A stretch of 5,124 bases of DNA from Desulfobacteraceae bacterium. Lineage in GTDB: Bacteria; Desulfobacterota; Desulfobacteria; Desulfobacterales; Desulfosarcinaceae. Below the pieces are notes generated by a model. That model had not been told where the DNA came from and ran no database searches. It worked only from the letters and a program-made list of their open reading frames with translations. The DNA is taken from positions 1 through 5,124 of the forward strand of contig JALVRI010000313.1 of assembly GCA_027031325.1 (NCBI GenBank), in the 5' to 3' direction. The stretch's first letter is position 1, and every line of letters starts with the position of its first letter. The translations under genes were made by a program, and so were the position numbers. This document shows, piece after piece, positions 1 through 4,646 of the stretch.

Positions 1-1
1 C

Positions 2-682
2 CTGTGTCCCAAACGTTTCGGGCTTCTTTTTATTGTCAGCATGATTTTTTGGTGGTTTTTCGAGTTCATGAATCGCTTCGTATCCAATTGGTACTATCTG
101 GAAGTAGATGTTTTTTCTCCAATCGAATACCTGATATTCGCTTCTCTGGCTTTTGCCACCGTTCTGCCGGCCGTTACAAGCACCATTTTGCTACTGACAA
201 CCTTCCCCATCTTCGGAATTGCGGCCAAAAGTTACCTGAAACTTGACTTGCCACAGGGACGCTTGACGCCTCTTGTGATCCTCTTTTCGGCGGCCGTCAT
301 CCTTTTCCTTCTTGGGGTCTTCCCAGACCAATTTTTTGCTTTTGTCTGGATAGCGCCACTTGTTTTGCTCACAAGCGTTCAAGCGGCTTTCGGCCGGGAA
401 ACGGTTTTCAGCCCGCTTGCCCGGGGGGACTGGAGGCCGCTGATTGTTCCCGCATTGGCGGCGCTTATTTGCGGCTTTTTTTGGGAAATGTGGAATTATT
501 ACAGCTTGGCCCAGTGGCGTTATAGCATCGCCTACGTGGACCGCTGGCATATCTTCGCCATGCCGGTTCTGGGATACGGAGGCTACCTGCCCTTTGGCAT
601 AGAATGCTGGGCTATCGCCCGGATGGTACTGGGCCCCTGGGGCCGAATCGAAAACATTACCGGGTTCATGCCGCTTGAGTAA
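2..682 (+). CDS. Multi-pass membrane protein, unknown function (5' end outside window)
   Basis: I do not recognise the family. The frame is open to the left edge and 226 residues are visible. ATGs at 41 and 68 exist, but neither has a Shine-Dalgarno sequence, and the residues before the first (KRFGLLFIVS) continue its hydrophobic segment, so the true start is probably upstream. Hydrophobic stretches lie at about residues 6-23, 40-66, 90-125 (probably two segments), 145-162 and 182-210, giving roughly five or six membrane spans. Aromatic residues are abundant. Two stretches resemble each other, each with the pattern E-x-x-N followed by W and Y: about residues 15-32 (WWFFEFMNRFVSNWYY) and 159-174 (FFWEMWNYYSLAQWRY). 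This suggests an internal duplication. The protein ends 65 bases before the stop of the convergent flavoprotein gene. It is likely an inner-membrane protein; substrate and role are unknown. It is certainly coding: the hydrophobic pattern is coherent and the other frames are broken. Confidence 0.82.
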   Translation: MCPKRFGLLFIVSMIFWWFFEFMNRFVSNWYYLEVDVFSPIEYLIFASLAFATVLPAVTSTILLLTTFPIFGIAAKSYLKLDLPQGRLTPLVILFSAAVILFLLGVFPDQFFAFVWIAPLVLLTSVQAAFGRETVFSPLARGDWRPLIVPALAALICGFFWEMWNYYSLAQWRYSIAYVDRWHIFAMPVLGYGGYLPFGIECWAIARMVLGPWGRIENITGFMPLE

Positions 683-697
683 ACCTTGTTGTTGGGC

Positions 698-722
698 CGA
701 GCCGGGTTCATAAAACGGCTTG
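698..722. terminator. Hairpin between two convergent genes, possible weak terminator
   Basis: Arms at 698-704 (CGAGCCG) and 716-722 (CGGCTTG) can pair over 7 bp, including one G-T wobble, around an 11-base loop. It lies between the stop of the membrane protein (682) and the stop of the minus-strand flavoprotein (748), where a shared terminator is expected. No T-tract follows on either strand, so it is not a canonical intrinsic terminator. The position is more persuasive than the structure. Confidence 0.3.
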
Positions 723-747
723 CAAAGCCCCCGCCCGAAACGGCCTA

Positions 748-2706
748 TTAGCCGGCTACAAGCATTTCGGCCACCTGCTCACCCTCTTCAATGGCGTACA
801 TCAAATGCCTGGGTGACCTTGCGTCACCTATCACGTGTAACTCAACTTGCCGACCCTTCAACAGGTTGGCCGCCTGACGGACTGATTTCATGTTTTCTGC
901 AATGACCACGGCATCATAACCTTTCAACTCCACCGTGGTTCCATTGCACTTGAAGCTAACTCCTTTTGTATCGAATCTCAGCTTCCTGATCTTTTTGAAA
1001 AGGGAAACATCTACTTGTTTCAGGCGTTCGCGCAAATAATAGCGATCATTACTGGACATCTCTTCTGCAAAATGCTCTCCCCGGTGTAAAACCGCGACCG
1101 TGCATCCAAGGCCGGCAAGATAATCGGCCCCCACGAGTCCTGCCTGCCCTCCCCCCAGAACTATTATTTTACGGCCCGACAGATCCACTTTCCCACCTAC
1201 CACCTCGTTGACGGTGAACAATTCCATCTCCGTCCGGGCAAGGCCCTTGATCATCGGCGCCTCGGGTAAAGCACCCGTTGCAAGCACAACAGCCTGCGGC
1301 CTCAGTTCATCCAGGAAATCCGCGTCAACTGGACGACCCAGTTTCAATTCCACACCAAGTTCATCAAGTTCATTGAGAAAGAAATTTATAATATCCCCAA
1401 GCTCTTTTCTTCCCGGTGCCTTGGCAGCATCATCCAGGGCTCCTCCTACCTTCCGTTGCTTCTCCAAAACGGTCACCTCGCAGCCCGCAAGACAAGCCGC
1501 CCGGGCTGCAGCCAAACCGGCCGGCCCGGCTCCCACTACTAGGACCTTAAGGGCGGTGGCCTCGCTGCCCCTGGCTGCTGTTTGCGACCCGGCAAGATAT
1601 TCTCTGCCAACAGAAGGATTTACGACACATCCTCCAGGCTCCAATGCCAAGACGGCGTGGATGCATCCCAGGCAACAACCGATACAATGGCGGATGGCTT
1701 TCCGGCGGCCGGCCATTGCCTTGCGGGGCCACTGGGGATCGGCCAGGAAAGACCTTCCCATGGCCACCATGTCGGCCTTGCCTTCTTTTATGATCTGTTC
1801 CGCCATCTCAGGGGTTTTTATCCTTCCAACGGCCACCACGGGCAATGCAACTTTTTCTTTTACCCTCTCGGCCAAGTGGACGAAACAACCCTGTTCAACA
1901 TACATGGATGGAATGGTCAACTGCCTGCTACCGTAAACCCCGGCCGAAACGTGAAGATAGGCCACCCCCAGGCCTTCCAGGATGGGTGCCAATCTGAGGG
2001 TGTCTTTCATTGTCCAGCCCCCACTGATGTAATCTTCACCATTGATGCGGATTCCGAGCGGAAAATCCTCACCACACTTGGAACGGATATCGGCTATTAT
2101 CTGGAGCAGAAACCTGATCCTGTTCTCAAATGCTCCCCCATACTGGTCCTTGCGATGGTTGGCATTGGGCGATAAAAACTGGTTGATCAGGTAACCATGG
2201 GCAGCATGGATTTCGATAAAATCAAACCCTGCTTCGCGGCATCTGCGGGCTGCGTTGCCGAAGGCGGCGACCATCTCCAGAATCTCGTCCGCCGTCAATT
2301 CTCTGGGAACACCCTTTACCACCGCCGGCGCCGGAATTGCTGAAGGGGCGACCTTGCGATCATGGTAGGATTGGCGCCCCCCGTGCATCAATTGGACTCC
2401 GAAGCGGGAGTCAAAGGGTTTGACCGCTTTGACCATTTTCTCCAAAGGCCCTATGCAGTCGTCGTCCCACAAAGTAGGAAGGTGGGGCAGTTCGAGTCCG
2501 GTTGGATGTACGGCTCCTCCTCCAACAAGCATGGCGCCCGCCCCACCCTTGGCCCGGGCGACGAAATAGGCTGTCAACTGCTCATTTACCATACCCTTTT
2601 CGTCCACGCCGAAATTGATACTCATGGCCGACATAAGCAGCCGGTTCCTAACTTCCATGTTCCCCAATTTCAGCGGCCGGAACAAGTTTGGATAGTGCGC
2701 GGGCAT
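748..2706 (-). CDS. NADH:flavin oxidoreductase, 2,4-dienoyl-CoA reductase / enoate reductase type (FMN, 4Fe-4S, FAD)
   Basis: This is a complete 652-residue cytoplasmic iron-sulfur flavoenzyme that should reduce an activated C=C bond with NAD(P)H. Electrons pass from NAD(P)H to FAD, to the 4Fe-4S cluster, to FMN and then to substrate, as in the FadH family. Residues 1-340 form the Old Yellow Enzyme barrel, with the signature HAAHGYL at 167-173; Y172 is the expected proton donor, followed by NQFLSP and YGG. C341, C344, C348 and C360 match the family spacing CxxC-x3-C-x11-C. The FAD fold has GAGPAG (392-397), an ATG turn at 476-478 and VIGDAR near 625-630. The second Rossmann fold has GGGQAG (518-523). 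Length is normal for the group. The ATG at 2706 has a strong ribosome site 8 bases upstream. Relatives include 2,4-dienoyl-CoA reductases, enoate reductases, bile-acid Bai enzymes and trimethylamine dehydrogenase; the exact substrate cannot be assigned. The family call is very secure. Confidence 0.95.
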   Translation of the reverse strand: MPAHYPNLFRPLKLGNMEVRNRLLMSAMSINFGVDEKGMVNEQLTAYFVARAKGGAGAMLVGGGAVHPTGLELPHLPTLWDDDCIGPLEKMVKAVKPFDSRFGVQLMHGGRQSYHDRKVAPSAIPAPAVVKGVPRELTADEILEMVAAFGNAARRCREAGFDFIEIHAAHGYLINQFLSPNANHRKDQYGGAFENRIRFLLQIIADIRSKCGEDFPLGIRINGEDYISGGWTMKDTLRLAPILEGLGVAYLHVSAGVYGSRQLTIPSMYVEQGCFVHLAERVKEKVALPVVAVGRIKTPEMAEQIIKEGKADMVAMGRSFLADPQWPRKAMAGRRKAIRHCIGCCLGCIHAVLALEPGGCVVNPSVGREYLAGSQTAARGSEATALKVLVVGAGPAGLAAARAACLAGCEVTVLEKQRKVGGALDDAAKAPGRKELGDIINFFLNELDELGVELKLGRPVDADFLDELRPQAVVLATGALPEAPMIKGLARTEMELFTVNEVVGGKVDLSGRKIIVLGGGQAGLVGADYLAGLGCTVAVLHRGEHFAEEMSSNDRYYLRERLKQVDVSLFKKIRKLRFDTKGVSFKCNGTTVELKGYDAVVIAENMKSVRQAANLLKGRQVELHVIGDARSPRHLMYAIEEGEQVAEMLVAG

Positions 2707-2714
2707 TTCTTCAA

Positions 2715-2722
2715 CTCCTTCC
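2715..2722 (-). promoter_or_regulatory. Ribosome binding site of the flavin oxidoreductase gene
   Basis: On the minus strand these bases read GGAAGGAG, 8 bases before the ATG at 2706-2704. This fixes the start and separates the gene from the in-frame hydrophobic reading frame upstream, which ends in two consecutive TGA stops at 2761-2766. Confidence 0.85.
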
Positions 2723-2763
2723 GTTGTTTGGAAAAATCGATAGCAGATCAGCCGTGTGGATCA

Positions 2764-2973
2764 TCACCCGACGTTCAACCAAAAGATTGCAAACAGATAG
2801 ACAAAAAAGAGATAGGCTGGAGTCCAAAAAACAAAGCCTGCCAAGGGGGGCAAAAATGCAGAAAGCAGACCCAACTTTGAAAGCGGAGCCATGATCAACA
2901 GAGCAAACACGAGCAAGGCAGGTGATTGGAGTTTCGGAAGGTGATATACGAGAGCATAAATCCAGGCCGACGT
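2764..2973 (-). CDS. Small hydrophobic two-helix membrane peptide, or remnant of a membrane protein; start unresolved
   Basis: This is a 69-codon open stretch on the minus strand between an in-frame TGA (2974-2976) and two tandem TGA stops (2761-2766). I do not recognise the family. It opens with WIYALVYHLPKL and then has two apparent membrane helices, about residues 19-42 (LLVFALLIMAPLSKLGLLSA) and 46-67 (GFVFWTPAYLFFVYLFAIFW). Such sustained aromatic and aliphatic composition is unusual for noncoding sequence. Possible starts are GTG 2908-2910 (48 residues) and ATG 2890-2892 (42 residues), but neither has a Shine-Dalgarno sequence. Another ATG at 2975-2977 lies in a different frame and would join this frame only through a one-base shift, so it may be a frameshifted or 5'-truncated gene. 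It lies 55 bases upstream of the flavoprotein gene, in the same frame, and could be co-transcribed. No gene is evident on the opposite strand here. Confidence 0.4.
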   Translation of the reverse strand, partial: TSAWIYALVYHLPKLQSPALLVFALLIMAPLSKLGLLSAFLPPLAGFVFWTPAYLFFVYLFAIFWLNVG

Positions 2974-3022
2974 TCATGTTTGATGATGTAAGCAAAAATG
3001 CAGTCAAAATGCAAATCAATCC

Positions 3023-3051
3023 TTGACCCTCGCAAAGAGCAGCTATAATAT
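3023..3051 (+). promoter_or_regulatory. Possible upstream promoter
   Basis: TTGACC at 3023-3028 is followed after 15 bases by a perfect TATAAT (3044-3049). The overlapping TAATAT at 3046-3051 gives the preferred 17-base spacing. Transcription from here would run through the 3071-3095 hairpin into the DUF2080 gene with a leader of about 130 bases. It is weaker than the proximal candidate at 3129-3157 because of the awkward spacing. Confidence 0.3.
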
Positions 3052-3070
3052 AGCCAATACATGGAATTTA

Positions 3071-3095
3071 CCGGGGATTAGAATTTCAATCCCGG
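3071..3095. repeat. Imperfect inverted repeat / stem-loop
   Basis: CCGGGGATT (3071-3079) and AATCCCGG (3088-3095) pair over 8 bp with a single bulged G, around an 8-base loop. No T-tract follows on either strand, so a terminator is unlikely. It could be a leader structure, if the upstream promoter is real, or a protein-binding site. Confidence 0.4.
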
Positions 3096-3112
3096 CTGGA
3101 AACAGATCCAAG

Positions 3113-3152
3113 ATTGACCCGATTTCAGTTGCCCGGCCCAAATAGGGTCGAT
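3113..3152. repeat. Inverted repeat bracketing the DUF2080 promoter, possible operator
   Basis: ATTGACCC (3113-3120) and GGGTCGAT (3145-3152) are complementary at 7 of 8 positions, with a G-T pair at the other. The arm centres are 32 bp apart, about three helical turns. The -35 element lies between the arms and the right arm touches the -10 box. Such a layout is typical of repressor operators, but this is inference from position only. Confidence 0.35.
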
Positions 3153-3157
3153 ATAAA
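3129..3157 (+). promoter_or_regulatory. Sigma70-like promoter for the DUF2080-GNAT operon
   Basis: TTGCCC (3129-3134, 4 of 6 consensus bases) is followed after exactly 17 bases by TATAAA (3152-3157, 5 of 6). Transcription would start near 3164, leaving a leader of about 24 bases before the GTG at 3188 that includes its ribosome site. Confidence 0.5.
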
Positions 3158-3187
3158 TCAATTAATCCGCGAAAAAAGGCGGTTACC

Positions 3188-3376
3188 GTGCCAGAAGACA
3201 AAAAGGAAAACAGAAAGCCGCAAGAAAATTCCAAGGATGTGCCGCGGAAGGTCAAGTTTGAAATCTACGGCGAGGAAATGATAGAAAAAAAGGTGAAATC
3301 CAGCGGCAACAGCGGAAGGGTTTATCTGCCGCCCAACTGGGTGGGCCACAATGTCAAGATCATAAGGATCGATTAG
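3188..3376 (+). CDS. DUF2080-like small protein with AbrB-like core
   Basis: This is a 62-residue protein starting at GTG. AAAAAAGG (3172-3179) lies 8 bases upstream, and an in-frame TAG at 3143-3145 with no ATG between supports this start. Residues 1-20 are a lysine- and glutamate-rich, probably disordered tail. Residues 21-62 form the core, containing FEIYGEEMIEKKV, then GNSGRVYLPPNWVGHNVKII. This resembles PF09853 (DUF2080), described mainly from archaea as putative transposon-encoded proteins. The glycine-asparagine, beta-strand, proline pattern also recalls the swapped-hairpin AbrB fold of small DNA-binding proteins and antitoxins; that structural link is inference. No transposase lies in the window. 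The gene is 24 bases upstream of a GNAT acetyltransferase and surely co-transcribed with it, so it may be a regulator or partner of that enzyme. The family assignment is fairly confident; the function is unknown. Confidence 0.75.
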   Translation: MPEDKKENRKPQENSKDVPRKVKFEIYGEEMIEKKVKSSGNSGRVYLPPNWVGHNVKIIRID

Positions 3377-3400
3377 TTTGCGACCAAAAGGACCTTCAAA

Positions 3401-3838
3401 GTGAAAAACATTAAAATTCGAAAGCTTGAAACCACCGATGCCGAACAGATTGCCAATATTTATTCAGCTATTATCCGCAAGCCGGCCAATGCCGATTTCA
3501 AAAAGTTGATCCGCCTGCACGCCCAAAGCGAGCAGGACATGTGTTACGTTGCCGAGCACGATGGAAGGATCGTCGGTTTCATGATCAGCTATATCCTAAC
3601 CCTCGGATTCGGCATCGAAAAGAGCGCCTGGATAGCAACCCTGGGAGTAGATCCTGAATACATGGGTCGTGGAATCGGAGAGAGCCTGGCCAAAGAGATA
3701 TTCAAGATCTATAAAGAAGCGGGGATAACCTCAGTCTACACTTCTGTTCGCTGGGACTCGACCGACTTGTTGTCGTTTTTCAAAACACTCGGTTTTGACA
3801 GGAGCAACTTCATCAATCTGCGAAAAAGCCTTGCCTGA
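3401..3838 (+). CDS. GNAT-family N-acetyltransferase
   Basis: This 145-residue protein is a single GNAT domain, which transfers acetyl from acetyl-CoA to an amine on a protein, peptide or small molecule. IRKLETTDAEQIANIY opens the fold (residues 5-21). CYVAEHDGRIVGFMISY (48-64) is the central strand pair. Motif A is IATLGVDPEYMGRGIGESL (78-96), with the CoA pyrophosphate loop MGRGIG; the usual first Q or R of that loop is methionine here. Motif B carries YTSVRWDSTDLLSFFKTLGF (113-132), with the family's common end-of-fold FF-x-x-LGF. It starts at GTG, with AAAAGGA (3386-3392) 8 bases upstream, and lies 24 bases after the DUF2080-like gene, so the two probably form an operon. The substrate is unknown: RimI-like protein acetylation, small-molecule acetylation, or a GNAT toxin paired with the small upstream protein are all possible. 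No signal peptide or membrane segment is seen. Confidence 0.9.
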   Translation: MKNIKIRKLETTDAEQIANIYSAIIRKPANADFKKLIRLHAQSEQDMCYVAEHDGRIVGFMISYILTLGFGIEKSAWIATLGVDPEYMGRGIGESLAKEIFKIYKEAGITSVYTSVRWDSTDLLSFFKTLGFDRSNFINLRKSLA

Positions 3839-3887
3839 AATCAGCCTATAGTATCACAAACTCCGGCATCTTCTCACTTACAGCTTA

Positions 3888-3933
3888 CCGGTTTTCTGAA
3901 CCAGAGATCAGGTTACCGCTCCGGCCGTTTTTT
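3888..3933 (+). terminator. Possible intrinsic terminator of the DUF2080-GNAT operon
   Basis: CCGG (3888-3891) can pair with CCGG (3921-3924), enclosing a nested AACC (3899-3902) / GGTT (3911-3914) stem. A run of six T (3928-3933) follows 3 bases after the outer arm. The stems are short and interrupted. A second weak hairpin with arms at 3937-3942 and 3954-3959, followed by five T at 3966-3970, could act instead. Confidence 0.3.
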
Positions 3934-4029
3934 ACCCTAGGCCCTTTCCGGCAGCCTGGAACACCTTTTTATCCCGGATTTGCAGCTCACAAGTTTGGCG
4001 AAGATGCGAGGGGGATAACGCAAAGCGTA

Positions 4030-4118
4030 TGTTAAATTTACGTCTTATTATTTATTTTTTAGTTTATTTTATATTTTTCTTGTATTTTATCCGGATATAT
4101 ACCACAATATACGTATTT
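4030..4118 (+). promoter_or_regulatory. AT-rich regulatory region upstream of the Lrp-family gene, with two palindromes
   Basis: A long AT-rich tract ends in two perfect palindromes, TATCCGGATA (4088-4097) and ATACGTAT (4109-4116), whose centres are exactly 20 bp apart, close to two helical turns. Lrp/AsnC proteins usually bind AT-rich, often phased sites and regulate their own genes, so this is a reasonable autoregulatory site. Promoter boxes are unclear; TTGTAT (4080-4085) with CAATAT (4105-4110) has a long 19-base spacer. Confidence 0.4.
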
Positions 4119-4143
4119 CGGATGTCATTTGGGGAGCCAATCA

Positions 4144-4623
4144 ATGGATGATTTAGATCGCCGAATCCTACAGGCCCTTTGCCGCAATGGACGTGAGAAA
4201 ATCAGCGCCATTGCCAGAAGTCTCAATATACCCACAACCACTGTACAGGAACGGGTAAAACGCCTGGAAAGCCGCGGAATCATAAAGGGTTATCGCGCCA
4301 TCGTTGATCGTCGTCATCTTGGATTCAATGTCCAGGCCCTGGTAGGGCTCAGTCTCAACCGTCACGAGGCCAACCAAATCCGCAATTTCGAAAAAGCGGT
4401 CCAACGCGTATCTTGCATAAAATCCTGCTACCATGTCAGTGGCCGTTTCGACTATGTGCTGCACGTGTTTGCAAAGGATCTGGACGATCTTGGCAATCTG
4501 GTAAAAACCCAGATAGCCGCTCTGCCTGATTTTGGTCGTTGCGAAACCTTCATTATTTTTTCCGAGATAGGCCCTGTGTCTGCCTTCTTTTTATCCATAC
4601 CCGCAACGTCCCAGGATCATTAA
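4144..4623 (+). CDS. Lrp/AsnC-family transcriptional regulator
   Basis: This is a 159-residue DNA-binding regulator of normal length for the family. Residues 1-55 are the N-terminal helix-turn-helix: MDDLDRRILQALCRNGR is a typical AsnC opening, and ISAIARSLNIPTTTVQERVK (20-39) is the DNA-reading motif. Residues about 62-142 form the RAM ligand-binding and oligomerisation domain; VSGRFDYVLHVFAKD (98-112) carries its conserved G-x-x-D-Y loop, and the last strand is near CETFIIFSE. I chose the ATG at 4144 because GGGGAG (4131-4136) lies 7 bases upstream; an in-frame TTG at 4129 would add five residues and lacks a ribosome site. The gene ends 23 bases before a methionine gamma-lyase-like gene in the same direction. 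By analogy with other Lrp-type regulators of amino acid catabolism, it probably senses an amino acid, perhaps methionine, and controls that operon and itself. The ligand is inferred. Confidence 0.93.
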   Translation: MDDLDRRILQALCRNGREKISAIARSLNIPTTTVQERVKRLESRGIIKGYRAIVDRRHLGFNVQALVGLSLNRHEANQIRNFEKAVQRVSCIKSCYHVSGRFDYVLHVFAKDLDDLGNLVKTQIAALPDFGRCETFIIFSEIGPVSAFFLSIPATSQDH

Positions 4624-4633
4624 CCCCAACGAG

Positions 4634-4641
4634 TAAGGAGG
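4634..4641 (+). promoter_or_regulatory. Strong ribosome binding site of the methionine gamma-lyase-like gene
   Basis: TAAGGAGG, nearly the full anti-16S match, lies 5 bases before the ATG at 4647. It sits in the 23-base gap after the regulator's stop, leaving no room for a separate promoter with its own leader. This supports co-transcription with the regulator and efficient translation of the enzyme. Confidence 0.85.
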
Positions 4642-4646
4642 TCTCA

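Larger units (their letters stand above)
2977..3187. other. Divergent intergenic region before the DUF2080-GNAT operon
   Basis: This separates the minus-strand flavoprotein cluster from the plus-strand DUF2080-GNAT operon. I see no convincing protein gene in it. It holds two plus-strand promoter-like pairs, a hairpin at 3071-3095 and an inverted repeat with arms at 3113-3120 and 3145-3152, described separately. No good minus-strand promoter for the flavoprotein was found: a TTGACT lies at 3002-3007 on the minus strand, but no matching -10 follows it. Confidence 0.5.
3839..4143. other. Intergenic region without a gene
   Basis: I see no coding region in these 305 bases. The first part holds terminator-like structures after the GNAT gene. 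Bases 4041-4090 are about 88 percent A+T (only 6 G or C of 50), rich in T on this strand, and lead into the palindromes before the Lrp-family gene. A nine-codon frame at 4122-4151 overlaps the regulator start and is probably chance. Confidence 0.6.

Noticed and set aside
191..550. Minus-strand open frame of 119 codons opposite the membrane protein
   Set aside because: It is the antisense shadow of a convincing hydrophobic coding frame; its translation is charged low-complexity sequence with no motifs.
1208..1936. Plus-strand open frame of 242 codons inside the flavoprotein gene
   Set aside because: It lies wholly opposite a motif-verified gene; its S/A/P/R-rich translation is typical of an antisense shadow.
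1582..2175. Plus-strand open frame of 197 codons
   Set aside because: It is antisense to the FMN barrel of the flavoprotein, with no recognisable domain or ribosome site.
2362..2880. Plus-strand open frame of 172 codons extending past the flavoprotein start
   Set aside because: Most of it is antisense to the flavoprotein; the remainder opposes the hydrophobic minus-strand frame and shows no protein-like pattern.
2711..3019. Minus-strand open frame of 102 codons upstream of the flavoprotein
   Set aside because: Its frame differs from the hydrophobic one at 2764-2973. Its translation is cysteine- and serine-rich without pattern, and it overlaps the flavoprotein ribosome site. Its first residues might belong to a frameshifted gene, as noted in the findings.
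3188..3376. An insertion sequence or transposon around the DUF2080-like gene
   Set aside because: Despite the family's 'transposon-encoded' name, I see no transposase, terminal inverted repeats or target-site duplication; the gene is in an operon with a GNAT enzyme.
4122..4151. Nine-codon frame starting at ATG 4122, overlapping the regulator start, as a leader peptide
   Set aside because: It has no ribosome site of its own and no run of regulatory codons, and its stop overlap with the regulator start looks accidental.
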